This document shows, piece after piece, positions 37,657 to 49,324 of a DNA stretch of 64,000 bases; within the stretch, counting starts at the first letter, position 1, and the number at the start of each line of letters is the position of its first letter. Made by a program: the position numbers and the translations under genes. Source of the DNA: Linyphia triangularis (Eukaryota; Arthropoda; Arachnida; Araneae; Linyphiidae); NCBI GenBank assembly GCA_963978545.1, contig OZ021729.1, forward strand, positions 11,918,001 through 11,982,000. The letters run 5' to 3'. Below the pieces are notes generated by a model. It saw only the letters and a list, made by a program, of their open reading frames with translations, did not search any database and was not told the origin of the DNA.

Positions 37657-38075
37657 AGAAAGTCATAGTAAGGCTCATTCCCTATATTCGCTATGTTACA
37701 ATCTTCTAGCCCAGTACATTTAGAAACTACTTTATAAAAAACCTTGAAATTTGGTGAGTAGGTACGAAAAATATCACTCAATAAAATGACATAAATTGTT
37801 TTCATTTAATATCTATCTATTATAAATGAAAATTAAAATAGTAAAAGACGCAACCAGTTGGAGTCACTATGTATGAATGCAAAGTAAATTTTCAAAAATA
37901 AAATAATATATATTAGAGGCTATTTTTGCTTTTTTAAATCATGTCATTTTATAAGTGATAGTTTTCGTACCTACTCACCAAATTTCAAGATTTTATAGAA
38001 AGTAGTTTCTAAATGAACTGGGCGAGGAGATTGTAACATAGCGAGTATAGAGAAGGATCCTTACTAGGACTTCCT
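37657..38075. mobile_element. M1 MITE, copy 4
   Basis: A complete foldback with left arm ATTCGCTATGTTACAATCTT and CTTGAAATTTGGTGAGTAGG and the complementary right arm ending GTAACATAGCGAGTATAG, ACTTCCTC. TTAA lies left of the element (37653-37656); the right flank is GAAA, so that side has decayed. Confidence 0.8.
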
Positions 38076-38258
38076 CGAAAAAAATATTTTTATTTTGTGC
38101 ACTAGAATCACTTTTATAGCAGAGCGTTAGTAAAAGAAAACATTTTCTCAATTAGTTAAAAATGAAAAACTTTAAATTTTTGTTCTTAAAATTTTAAACA
38201 CATTTTAACACATTGATCTGTTTATTATTTCACACTATTTATAAATTGATAAAAATTC

Positions 38259-38660
38259 ATCATTGTTTATAACTTCATAAATATTCACCATTATTTATAA
38301 TTTAAAAAATTATCATCTCTGTGTTACAAATGTAACAAATGTTCATCATTGTTTATAACCTAGTAAATATTCACCATTATTTATAATTTAAAAAAAAAAG
38401 ATAATCTCAGTGTTACAAATGTAACAAATTTTCATTATTGTTTATAACCTAGTAAATATTCACCATTATTTATAATTTAAAAAATTATCATCTCAGTGTT
38501 ACAAATAAAACAAATATTCACCATTATTTATAATTTAAAAAATTATCATATCAGTGCTATGAATAAATGTTCATCATTGTTTATAACCTAGTAAATATTC
38601 ACCATTATTTATAATTTAAAGAATTATCATCCCAATGTTACAAATGTTCATCATTGTTAA
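38259..38660 (+). repeat. About 86-bp tandem array
   Basis: Units start near 38259, 38345, 38434 and 38571 with ATCATTGTTTATAACCTAGT. A half-unit at about 38518 begins directly with ACCATTATTTATAATTT. Each contains AATATTCACCATTATTTATA and TCAGTGTTACAAATGTAACA. Confidence 0.85.
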
Positions 38661-41600
38661 TAATCTAAACTATAAATTGTATAATTCAGACAATTTTGGA
38701 TTTATTTTTTAAAACAAAGATAAAATCAATAGTGTAAATCTTAGAAAAACTCTGAGATAACATTTTAAGAAACCACAGAAATTAAGAAAGAAAAAAAAAA
38801 AAAAAAAACAGAGATAAAATCATATGAAATAAAAAAAAAAATCAAACAATTCCAATGGAAATATTTTTAATTCGATTCGATTTTAATTTAAGTTCAAGTG
38901 TCAGAATCTAAAATAATAATCACTGATAAAAGCTTTAAAAAAAATAAAAAGAATGAGCCACCGGATGTTGAAAACACAAAACTGTCACACAAAGTTCCAA
39001 CGTTTGAATTGGCAACATTATCAGATTGTAGCTTATTGTTCGAAACCACAAAGGCCAGTACAATTAACACAAAGCAAAACACAAGGTAAATTGGATGAGA
39101 TGCGAAAAGAGACGAGTTGGGTATAAAAAATAGAAAAAAATCCCAGAAACTTTTCGAAATCAATTAATCAGAAAATGTAAGACACGAAAGAAAAAAAAAA
39201 AGCTGAACTTGTAACTCATAGAAAAAATTTAACAAGTTGCACGGGGGAGGGAAAAAAGTGCGATTAAAAGCGCCAAAGTTGAGGTGAAAAAGAACAATAA
39301 AAAACTTGATGAAAACGTTTAAAATAGGGAAACTGAAACAATGACTGACAATCGGGATTTTTTTCCCCTTAACAATGCCACGACTGGCGACTTTTTTTTT
39401 CTTTGACTTCACAGTTTAAAAAATACACCAAATGAGCATTGGACAGAAAAAAGTACATCCTGGAACACGAAGCATCTAATATTTTTTTTTCTCACAGATA
39501 ACATTTTTAATTTATTATTCATTTTTTTTTTTTTTTTTTTAAATTCTTTTATGCAGAATCCATTAATTTGTTTGTCATACAGGATGAGAAGCAATTCTTG
39601 TTACCAAGTGTTTAGGGGGCTTTCCACAATTCAGACGCACATAATCACTGTCCTATCGCAAGGCTGCCTGTGTTTGGGTGGATATCCTGTACAAACAAAG
39701 GAGCCATGACATTTCATTTAGTGGATAAAAAATAAAATAAAAAAATATATAACAACGGGCCGAGTATATATAAAAAAAAAAAAAGATCGCGAAAGTGTGT
39801 TTTGTCGAATTAATATCTTTTATTATTCGATCTTACTAACCCTGCGATACAGCAATGAGATATATTACGCTTAATGATCTTTATGGAAAAAAAAAGTTTT
39901 TGTGTACGTATCTCAGCAGATTAGTCTTTTGGATAAACGGAAGTGTTGGCTTCAAAATGAAAGGAGAGGGGGAGGGGGATAAAAAATTGAATACCCCTCC
40001 CCATTACGCTCCCTAACCCCCAATGAATGATACGAGCAGGGGCAGAGGTGCATGCCAAAACAAAAGGCAGCGCGAATTTCCAATAATTGCATTTCAGCTT
40101 CATTTACAAAAATGGCTAGATTACATTTAAAAAACTAAAAAGGCAAAAAAAAAAAATATCCACACACGGGTAGCTGCAATAAAAAAAAACTAATGGAGGC
40201 AGGAAACTGTTTTTAACATTTCCTAAACTGTGACCCTCCCCTCCCCCTCTTTCCCTTCTCCCCTTGGCAGGGAAGAAACAATAGAGTAAATACTAATCCA
40301 GTTCTTATAGATAGCGGTTTGCCTTTAAACAAAAGAGACAGAAAAAGGCGACGAATGCAGATAACGAGAGAAAAGGTTACCAATCTTCAAAAAATTTTAC
40401 TCTAAATCGTTTTTTGTTTCTGGAATAATAGTCTCTCCAGTGTTCGCTTCCTATCCCCCCCCCCCCTCTCCCACCTTCACAACTCTTTTAGAATCACTGC
40501 CTTTCCTTTTTGTGAATTCCCGGGTTCACACAGAGATAATACAGCTAGCATTCCTATGGTTTTGAATCGAAGATGCTACAAAAAATCCGTTAACTTGCGA
40601 CAAATAAAATACCGTAGTGGATAATAAAAAATTAAAAAAAAAAACGCTAATGTTGGATAAAAAATAACGGACAGCTATTGCGAGAACAATAACAATAATC
40701 GGTCACATAACAAAAATGGCGCGACAAAAAAAAATCTAGAAACAGAACTAGGTGGGAGGAATATGAAATTTGAAAAGGAAATAAAAAAAAAATGGCCGAT
40801 CTTGAAAAATGTGTTTATTTGCTTAAAGACCGGTTAGAACAAGGGGATTTTTTCACATTTCGGATTGGATTATTTTTTCATTGTTCGAAACTTGTCATTG
40901 GTACAATGAAATAAAAATGTTTTAAAAATGTTCATTGGTTTTTGTGTTTAATAAAGTTAAAAGTGTGAAAAGAGGGGAGGGGAGAGGCTCAAGCAGCGAT
41001 AAGGAATGTTTTGTTTTCATCTTTTTATTCGACTCATTTAGTCAAGGTTCCCCCTGCCTAAGAAGACGCCGAAAGAAAGGCGCGTGACGTCATATTCATT
41101 GTTTTCCCGCCATTGTTTGTTCGAAATGGTCGTTTGGGAATCGGGCAATTTCGCGCCTTCTTTCTTGATTAAAAGAAAATGGCGGGTGGGGGGAATTAAA
41201 AAAAATGCCGGGAATTAATTGCCGGCCAGAACTGACTTTGTCGTCTGCTTTTTAGGGCGCCCAATGAATTCGTCGTTGCCACTTCAAAGTAAAATACTGC
41301 AGAAATGAGGTGTGGAAAAAAATTGTTAATGGAAAGTCGTCAATTTTTTCTGCAACTTTTTCCAGGGCTTGGGACTAGCTTCGATTAAAAAAAAAACTTC
41401 CCTTTTTTTGGCTCGAGTTTATTTAATTAGAAGAAAAAACGATATAAAAGTTTACGTTCCAAGAAAATACTTGTGCGAAAAGATAGAAGTAAAAAAAAAA
41501 AAAAAAGTCGCAGCCATAATAATCATCATAAAGAACAAATAATTTTCGAACTTTTTTCAGCTTCTCATTTAGCCTTAAAAAGTGGTCTGACAAAGCTTTG

Positions 41601-41700
41601 TTATTAAACATGGGGGTGGATACTTGTAAAACGGCTTGGAGCATAAAAATTCTAAACAAACAAAAGGGGAGGAAGAAAGTGTCGCATCGCGTAATTAGTG
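38661..41700. other. Repeat-poor, homopolymer-rich segment with GC-richer patches
   Basis: No copy of any window repeat falls here, and GC-richer patches alternate with A/T runs of 8-20 bases. C-runs lie at 40216-40265 and 40453-40470. The sharpest feature is the CRE/E2F-like cluster at 41085-41156. Frames on both strands lack domains. The combination suggests unique, possibly intronic or gene-flanking sequence, but nothing proves transcription. Confidence 0.35.
41085..41156 (+). promoter_or_regulatory. Cluster of CRE-like and E2F-like sites
   Basis: A perfect CRE palindrome TGACGTCA (41085-41092) is followed by TTTCCCGC (41103-41110) and TTTCGCGC (41149-41156), both fitting the E2F consensus TTTSSCGC. 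Three such sites within 72 bp stand out in this AT-rich window. No TATA box, ATG or exon could be tied to them, so promoter function is only suggested. Confidence 0.3.
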
Positions 41701-42015
41701 AAATAAACAGACGATAAAAAATACCTCCTAAAAGAACTTTTTAATGAATAAATCAAAATACATTTTATAACGGTCTGTATGTGATGCCGGAAATTAAGAA
41801 ATTGTTTATAATGTCAAATATTAAATATGTGTGTATATATTCTTATTTATTTCAAAGTTAACAAATATTTAAGTAGAGTCTTTAAAGAATTCTTGCATGT
41901 TAGTAAATAAATAACAAATTATTTAGTTTTGATTTTAGTTTTAATTAGAAGTTGAGAAATATTTTTGCTTGTTATTAAACACAAAATAAATTATTTACTT
42001 TTCGTTTCCAAAGTT

Positions 42016-42039
42016 AAAAAAAAAAAAAAAAAAAAAAAA
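42016..42039. repeat. Poly-A tract
   Basis: A homopolymer run of about 24 A. Confidence 0.9.
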
Positions 42040-42506
42040 TTGAGTCATAATTTAAGTTTAATTAATTCACATTTTAGTGTTTTTGAATAAACAAAATACA
42101 GAGCGCCTGCCGATTTTCTATACCAAGAACTATCACATGCTGTACAAATATTTTGTGTCTGTGGCGCAAGTTCGGCTTGAGCAACATGGAACACGTGAAT
42201 AAAATTATTACTTATGATGTTTAAAACTGACCACATGTGCAATTTTTGTAGGTTATTAAATGTTGTCTTAATCCTAAATCGCCACATTGTGTGCACTATT
42301 TCACAATCCCCAGATACATTTTAAAACTAGTTTGTGATGGTCACTAAAAAGTTGTTTCTTCCTGCGTTTTTCTTTGTGGTTTCTCAAGTCCAGATACCAA
42401 CTTTTAATGTCTGAATTATCCTTTTGTTAAAATTAACAACATTTGATACAATTTTTAATAAATCTTAAGTTGTATAAGTGTAATTATGTCACCGAATACC
42501 CATTTT
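42040..42506. other. Stretch without recognised gene
   Basis: It contains an 83-codon minus-strand frame (42045-42296) without a recognised motif; composition is ordinary. No repeat found. Confidence 0.35.
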
Positions 42507-42974
42507 TAAATCCTTTATATTAACTTCAATTTTGCATGTATGTTTGTGATCTGCGCAGGCCCAATTAATCCCCTTGCCGTCAACAATTCGGGCTGAAACC
42601 TGGCAGATAGATTCGATGTCGATGACAATGCAATCTATCAAATTTTGGCGCTTTTACGGATTACTAATAAACCAACTTGCCGTCATCCAATCGCGCTGAA
42701 ATAGCATTTAATCGATCATTAAAGAAACTTTTCTGTTGCCAAAATTGTTTTGATAAATGAATAATAAAATTGTTTTAATCAGAATAAATAAAAGATATTT
42801 GGATGCGAGAGCATAAATGTATGCTCATTTTTAATAAATAAATTGTAAACGTGTTGCTGATAAAAATGTTTTTTGATATTTTTAAAATCAGATGCAAACA
42901 CCAAGCACACGCTGTTTATAGAATCGGCGCTGTGTTAATGAATATAAAAATTGGCAATGCATATAACGGATTTA
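42507..42974 (+). mobile_element. MITE family G, copy 2
   Basis: It begins TAAATCCTTTATATTAAC and ends with its approximate complement (GGATTTA). The body shares GGCAGATAGATTCGATGTCG, AACTTGCCGTCATCCAATCG and GCTGTTTATAGAATCGGCGC with the other copies. It carries the empty P2 target as CCCAATTAATCCCC. No insertion and no transposase frame. Confidence 0.75.
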
Positions 42975-43310
42975 TATTAAAAACTTTGTTTTGTATGAGT
43001 TATATTATTATTTGTTGTGATTTGTCGCGATACCTGAAATAAACAAAACCAGATGTCTTGTAAAGCCATTGCATTCCTCAAAGTAAAGATCGTCCAGTAA
43101 AGAGAATCACGGGCCATTTTTTTAATTAGATGAACGATACACTCAATCTGCTGTATTCAGATTTTACAACAATTTGTCGCTACCTTTCAATACTGTAATT
43201 AATTTCGCAAACCACTGTATTTCAAATTCCTAACCTGTCTATCCAGCCTTCAACTTGTCTCTTATTTCTGTTATGTTGTTTCAGAAGACATGAATTCCTT
43301 TCTAAAGAGA

Positions 43311-43383
43311 AATTCCTACTAAGGATCATTTCCTATACTCGCTATGTTATACAATCTTCTAGCCCAATGCATTTAAAAACCAT
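43311..43383. mobile_element. M1 MITE, copy 5, left part
   Basis: The left end of M1: TCCTACTAAGGATCATTTCC, TATACTCGCTATGTTATACA and TCTTCTAGCCCAATGCATTT. It stops where the PIF-like element begins. About 80 bp of arm present in other copies is missing at the junction. Confidence 0.75.
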
Positions 43384-43970
43384 TAGACTGAGAGGCGATC
43401 GCAATTTTTGGATCCCATCGAACATCATTCTAAATTTTTTATAGAAGTTGGAGAAAAGTGAGTAGATTACGAATCCACTGGTCTGCAATATCAAAAATGG
43501 CCGACTAGTCAAAAATCGACTTTTATTAAGTTGAACTAAATCCAATTGCCAAATGCGCCATAACTTGCCAAGTAATGAGCATTTTTTTTTCATTTGGTAA
43601 CCCTCACTCTTTAATTTTCAATTTAGAAGGTTGCAGACGATTCGGATGTGTGGCTATGGCTTACTTGCATCTTTCACAAATGAGCTAAATTAGCAATAAA
43701 CATTACGTCACTGATGACGTAACTGATGTCGCTGATTTGACTTACTTTTAAAAGATACAAGTTTTCCGAGCCAGAGATCAGAAATCGTTTGCGATTTTTT
43801 TCGCTGAAAATCAAAATGCAGTGGATTGCCAGACGAAAAAATTTGTTCTCTTTTTAAGCTATCTAATTTTGCCACGGCAGACAGTGGATTCGTAATCTAC
43901 TTACTTTTCTCCAATTTCTATTAAAAATTCAGAATGATGTTCGATGGGGTCCAATAGCCTCTCGGACTAC
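43384..43970. mobile_element. PIF/Harbinger-like foldback, family Q, copy 1, inside M1
   Basis: Inverted arms of about 200 bp begin TAGACTGAGAGGCGATCGCA on the left; complemented from the right, TAGTCCGAGAGGC. Both arms carry CCCATCGAACATCATTCT and GATTACGAATCCACTG. The loop includes ACGTCACTGATGACGTAACT. The same element at 61334-61993 has TAA on both sides, which suggests PIF/Harbinger; here the left duplication is lost with the host deletion. No transposase frame. Confidence 0.7.
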
Positions 43971-44266
43971 TAATGAAATGACATAAATTAAAAACTCGAA
44001 TATAGCGTCTAATATTTTTTTTAATTTTATATTTGAAAACCTTACGTCAATGCATATACAGGGGCTCCACCTGGTTTTGTGACTTGTCATTTTAATTTTC
44101 AATTATAATAAATAGACAATAAATGAAAAGAATTTATGTCATTCCATTAAGTGATCTCTTTTGTACCTACTCACCAAATCTCAATGTTTTATAGAAAGTA
44201 GTTTCTAAATGCACTGGACAATAAGATTGTAACATAGGAATAATCCTCTTCTAGGCCTTTCTCTGG
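43971..44266. mobile_element. M1 MITE, copy 5, right part
   Basis: It resumes at TAATGAAATGACATAAATTA and runs through the loop (GGGGCTCCACCTGGTTTTGT) and right arm (CACCAAATCTCAATG, AAGATTGTAACATAGG), ending near TTCTAGGCCTTTCTC. Confidence 0.75.
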
Positions 44267-45270
44267 AAGATCAGGCATATTCCTTAAAAGAAACTGGATC
44301 AGTCACAAATATCCCGGCATTATCAGTGATGCCCCAATAACCAAACTCCCCATCACAGTGAAAACTCTACAATCTCCATCCGAAATGATACAGACTTTAA
44401 CTCCCAGCGCACAGTAAACATCCCCAATATATATCCCTCGGACCCTCAAATGGTCGATACTCATTATACACCGACACAACTGCACATGACGCCATTCGGC
44501 ATACTTTAGAAACAACGCTTTGCGATGTCAACCTCCTCCCCCACCCCTCATCCCTGGGATTAAGCATCCGAGGTGGGATCAAGATTTCAGAGAGAGAGAG
44601 GGATGGGGGAGGCGCAAGAGCAAGCTTTGTTGTCCGTTTTTATGTTGTTTGAGTTCGTGGGAGAGAGAGAGAGAGAGAGTGAGTCACTGGCTGTTGTGTC
44701 CGACGACAGCTTGGAAAGGGGGGGTGGGGGACTAGGTAGGGGTTGTTGCGCAAAGTAAACAGTCAGGGGATATTGTGTGTTAGGGGGGGGGGGATGACCG
44801 GGATGCGGATCGATAATTTGGATGGGAGATATCGGTGTATTGTAATTATCGATTGATTTAAGGGGGGGCTAGGAGGTGGTATTGATTGTTTTGATCACGG
44901 GGTGGGGGAAAGGTGAGTTGTTTGAAAGTTTTGAATTTGAGTTGGTTGATTGGTTGGTTGCGTTGAGGAGGAGTCTTGAAGAAAACTAGTTTGACGTGTT
45001 TTGGGTTGCGCGATGCCAACCAAATCCGTATCGGAATCGACTTCTTTTGCTGTGGTTTACTCGACGTTTTGTCAGTAGGAGGCGTTAATAATTAAATAAT
45101 ACGATTTTAGAGAAGTATTTGCGAATGCTTAGAATATATTTGGTTGGTCTTTTTAATGTATTGGATGAGATAAGCTTAAATATTTTTCGTTTAAATATAA
45201 CAAAGTGATATATTCAGTGTTTTTCGGGGCTGCTTTGTGTCAACTTAGAACCGGTTTTCATCCTCATCAG
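44267..45270. other. GC-richer unique-looking segment with GAGA tract
   Basis: It contains GA runs at 44592-44601 and 44660-44680, G-runs (44717-44724, 44785-44794), and an AT-core string TAATTATCGATTGATTTA at 44843-44860 that resembles paired homeodomain-type sites. Frames of 60-71 codons exist on both strands; the minus one at 44303-44515 ends in a hydrophobic stretch but matches nothing I know. Confidence 0.35.
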
Positions 45271-45284
45271 CTGCTTACTTTCGG

Positions 45285-45457
45285 TTGGTTGAATTCAGAT
45301 TATCTGGCGCCGTCAGCAACACGAGGGCTATAATGCGCAGAAACATTCGTCATTAGACAAGCCAACATACATTTACAAACACCCATGCCTAACCCGGGAC
45401 TCGAACCCGCAACCTCGCGGTCTAGAAGCTAGCACGCTAACCACTATACCGTTTGGT
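45285..45457 (-). mobile_element. tRNA-derived SINE S1, copy 3
   Basis: Same structure as the other S1 copies, with B box GGTTCGAGTCC and the CGTGTTGCTGACGGCGCC tail. The flanking 14-bp duplication is CTGCTTACTTTCGG (45271-45284 and 45458-45471), identical on both sides. It lies about 250 bp before the BED-finger gene remnant. Confidence 0.92.
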
Positions 45458-45713
45458 CTGCTTACTTTCGGACTTTACTGCACTGAATTTCGTTGCAATA
45501 AAATCTGAACTGTGCTGCATCCGGAAAACTTCCACAAGGCGTTTTGGCAAACGAAACCAAGAATATCTGACACAATCGCAATCATGTCTACTTATTTTTA
45601 AAATCAGAAGTCGCTCAGCGGATTATAGCCTTGAGAGGAGACCTTTCGCTATAACCTTTTCGCGGTTTAGAAAGGTAGCTAAAATACCTTTTGATATACT
45701 TTATTGAAAAAAT

Positions 45714-45870
45714 ATGGCCTCGTCTTCGTCCAAAACAAAGAGAAAAATTGATGAGGAAAATCGTGAATTTAAGAATGAATGAGCTGAATTGTATGCGTTG
45801 ATTCAAAGAAAAATAGATTACCGACTTGTCTCATCTGCCACAATTTTTATACCATGAAAATTGCATAAAA
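45714..45870 (+). pseudogene. Broken N-terminal fragment of a BED-finger, hAT-derived protein (GTF2IRD2-like)
   Basis: An ATG at 45714 opens a frame with a Ser-rich start and then KRKIDEENREF. This is the kind of N-terminus found in the GTF2IRD2/ZBED-like hAT-derived proteins that are common in arthropods. The conserved Trp position that should follow is a TGA stop (45780-45782). The frame then continues as AELYALIQRKI and, after a shift near 45826, as the zinc-binding CLIC motif (45827-45838). A further stop follows soon after in that frame. No later His pair of the BED finger or transposase core was found. With a stop, a frameshift and truncation this is a dead copy. The family call rests on this short N-terminal pattern recalled from knowledge, not on a search. 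Confidence 0.55.
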
Positions 45871-46079
45871 AATCTTGTAGTTAAAAGCTCACATTGGTAC
45901 TGCTTATATTTAATTTACGGCCTTTTAAAAAAATATCGATTATTATTTATTGAATGTTTGGCTCTTAACGCAGGAAAGTCTTCCGATCCCTGCGCTATGT
46001 GAAAGACTATGTTACTTTGAGTAGCACTTTCAACACAGAACTTCATAAACCATTTTACTATTTACAAGGGTCGCATTCG

Positions 46080-46525
46080 CACCAAAATTCTTAGTATTCC
46101 TTAAAATCTTGTTTCTCCCTAAAATTCCTAAAAGTGTGCTTAAATTTTTTGATAATTAATAAAAAAAAAAAAAAATTCCTTGATTATCATCCAAAACCCG
46201 CGAAAAACCAACTTAGATAATTCTCCAGGAAAAATAATCGTTTTTGAGATTTAAATTTTTAATGATTCCATTTTTTGAAAATGGGCAGTTTTCGTCCTGG
46301 TATTAAAACCTACTTTGAAAAGAATGTATGTGTTAGGAGTCTATATCAGCCTTAAAATAAATATCCCTAAATTTCTTTAATTTATCCCTAAAATTTTTGG
46401 AATTATCCATAAAATTTTTGGAATTATCCATAAAATTTTTGGAAATACCTTAAGCTTTTTGGAATTATCCCTAAAATTCCTACCTAATTTTTTTTAGAAA
46501 ACTCAACGCGCCCCCTGCTATTACA
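46080..46525 (+). repeat. Interspersed repeat H, copy 2
   Basis: It matches 23681-24189, with GAAAATGGGCAGTTTTCGTC, GAAAAGAATGTATGTGTTAG and a tail of about four units close to GGAATTATCCATAAAATTTT. The tail units have multiplied more here than in copy 1. It ends GAAAACTCAACGCGCCCCCT. Confidence 0.65.
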
Positions 46526-46908
46526 ATTCCATGCATAATAATTATAATTTTACGAGCGGAACATTAGAAAATGTGTCATTTTTATATTAATTTTTAAGTA
46601 AATCACAACTACAACTTTCGAAAACCCACGCTTCCAAAATAGAACATGACTCGTGGTTGTACTTCGTACACCAACTCCTTATGCTAAATGGGTCCCTTTG
46701 GGGTAATATATTTGTGTGATGTATTGCTTACATACCTCTCATCACTTTCCGAACTAAATTACGAAAATGTTTTAGGGCCTTGAAATTGATTAAAAAACGA
46801 GCGACATTTTATCCTTAACAATATCATTATCTATTGAGCATGAAAGAATGTTTTATGAAAAATAGCAACTTTTCAAATTACATTTTTACGGAGTACATCA
46901 AATTACGA

Positions 46909-47439
46909 CTTTTTACTTTCAATTATCTATATGTATATTTACATAGGGTAATAAAAGTATAGCATTCGTTCAAAAAAAAAAAAAATTAGATTTTTTTTTT
47001 TTTAGCATATCTCCACGTTTTGGAGCATTCTGATTTCAAAAAAGTGATCTAGAAAAAATGTATGTCTGTGGTCAGCATAACTCCCGAACAAATTGACCTA
47101 CTATGTTCAAATTTGGTATGAGGGTTAGTGGCGGCCATGGGACCTACCATTAAGGTTTTTGTCAAAATCGCGCATGCGCTTGAGGTAGCTACCATTGAAA
47201 AAATCATGTTTTTTAATGATTGCTAAAAAACGGCTCTAACTATTTTGATAAAAATCGCTGTGGTAATGCCTCTTAAGGTGTTCTAAACATCCCAACCTCC
47301 GAAATTTCCGTAAAAGTAAAAATGTTTTATTGGCGTAAGAAGTTGAAAAATGAATGCCTTCAACACACAGTTCTCTTTCCTTGAGCATACCTCATCAACG
47401 ATCATTTTTTCTTCTCCTCTCAGACCATTTTTTTTTTTT

Positions 47440-47472
<33 letters not shown>

Positions 47473-47639
47473 TTTTTTTTTTTTTTTTTTTTGACTCATG
47501 CAAGAATTATAGTATTAAATATCGCCAAACTGTTATTTTTTTTTGAAATGAATGATGAAAATATAAAAATGGTAAATGACACAAATTAACATCAGCATTA
47601 TAGTGTAATTGAAAGTTGTGCGATGTTCCACACCCCTAG
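46909..47639 (+). mobile_element. Element K, copy 4
   Basis: It begins ACTTTTTACTTTCAATTATC and carries the TCTCCACGTTTTGGAGCATT and GAGGTAGCTACCATTG phrases. An expanded T-run and ATT-run occupies 47427-47492. The end reads GTTGTGCGATGTTCCACACC, then CCTAG and T. Unlike copy 2 it has no SINE, so it supplies the uninterrupted sequence at that place. Confidence 0.65.
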
Positions 47640-47689
47640 TTCATACAAGATTTCTTAGTTGAGCTACATGGCTAAATTTGTTTAAAGTA

Positions 47690-48480
47690 AATTATTTGAT
47701 TTTTTTGTAGGCTTTTGTTGATAAATTTAAAATAAATATAAATTGTCTTCTCTCTTAATGTGCTATAAATTATCATCAATTTTAAGGTAAATTAATTTTC
47801 AACTAAAAAATAATTAAGCATTTTAAAAATAAACAGTCTCAATTTTAATTTTATTAATTATTATTTTCTTTAAACCAATTAAATATCTATTTCCAAGATC
47901 AAATTTATATAAATATCTAAAAAAATTAAATATCAATTTTGAGATTAATAATTTAGATGAGCTAAATACTATTTTAAGAAAATTCTATTATTAGTTTTAA
48001 GACTAATTGAGAATCAATTTTAAGATTAGCTATCACCCGTTTTTAGATTAGATAGACCATTTTAAAATCAATAAATTATCAATTTTAAGATTAATGACGT
48101 ATAATCTTTTAATTAATTAGCTATCAATTTTAACGTCATATACGTATCATATTTTTTTTAATTTGAACATTAGATAAGAATGAATTTTTACATAAGTTAT
48201 GTATAAATTTTTATATCGTATAGTTATCAATTTTAACGCAATTGGTATTTATTTTGAAACCAATTTAGTATCAAATTTAAGAAAAAATAAGAACTATTTT
48301 TTATATAATTTAAGTTAATCATAAATGAATTTGAAGTATTATTTTAAGATCAACTTAGTAGGAATTTTAAGATCGATTGGTATCACTTTTAAGACCAATA
48401 ACTTCAGTTAAGCATACATTTAAAAGGCAATTAAATATTTTAAGTATCAATTTTTAGATAATTAAATACCTCCATTTGGC
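47690..48480. repeat. Degenerate ATCAATTTTAAGATTA repeats
   Basis: Many imperfect copies of ATCAATTTTAAGATTAAT, spaced 25-40 bp, sit among A/T sequence. The piece 48039-48129 recurs almost unchanged at 49053-49139. Confidence 0.6.
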
Positions 48481-48716
48481 GGAGAATGTAAGACTGCCTT
48501 AGTGCAAGATTTAATTTCTTCCCGTTTCTATTCATTTTTAAAATTTATACACATTTTTTATTCTGAAAGACAATAAGAGCTTTTTGTCTGGAGAAAATTC
48601 CATAATTTTGAATAATTTCTTATTTCATCTTCAATTGATCTATACCTAGTCCATTTACTTTATTATTACAATTTAACTGATATTTACTTGAGACAAAATG
48701 TCAATGTATGCGGTAC

Positions 48717-48853
48717 AGCTAATATGATTAAAAATTGGATATTATACATAATAAATGGTTACTGTACACAATATTCAGGTCATTATGTATAATAACAAAT
48801 TGCTATGCATAATAACTATTTATTTTTTATAATATCCAAATTAATCATATTAA
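48717..48853. repeat. Foldback hairpin, about 137 bp
   Basis: AATATGATTAAAAATTGGAT with ATTATACATAATAA on the left is mirrored by TTATAATATCCAAATTAATC with ATATT on the right, leaving a loop of about 50 bp. No other copy in the window. Confidence 0.6.
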
Positions 48854-49052
48854 CTATGCAATATTTACCAAGTGCCGTGGGTTTCTCTTCTTAATCGTGT
48901 CGGTTAGTCAATTGTATAACTAGCTGTATTGAGATTTTTCTTTGTCAGTACTCGTCAGTAGGAAGGAGTGCCTTCCGTGAGAACTTTCAAGGGATAACCG
49001 CTTTCACATTTGCTTCCTAGATAGAATAGACTCGCCGAGCAAGTCGACACGA

Positions 49053-49139
49053 ATTTTAGATTAGATAGACCGTTTTAAAATCAATAACTTATCAATTTTA
49101 AGATTAATGACTTATTTTTTAATTAATTAGCTATCAATT
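49053..49139 (+). repeat. Direct duplicate of 48039-48129
   Basis: TTTTAGATTAGATAGACCGT, AATCAATAACTTATCAATTT and TAATTAATTAGCTATCAATT match the earlier segment with few changes. The two lie about 1 kb apart. Confidence 0.75.
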
Positions 49140-49324
49140 TGTCACGATCACCATCTCGTCTACTCACTTTGAAGAGAGAGAGAAACTGTTCTGATCCAGC
49201 AAGGCTCAATCCCGAGACCTCTTGCATGGTAGACGAGTAATTTGCATATCGGTCTAATTAATCGTGAGTGAATTATTCAGCGTATTCTTCCTTAAATCAT
49301 AACCGTCAACGATTACTCCTACTC

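Noticed and set aside
44303..44515. Minus-strand frame ending in a hydrophobic segment
   Set aside because: Resembles a membrane segment but has no family signature, and the composition of the patch alone can explain it.
49160..49265. tRNA-like unit on the minus strand (GGTCTCGGGATTGAGCC)
   Set aside because: One B-box-like string only; the rest of the tRNA fold and any SINE boundary could not be shown.
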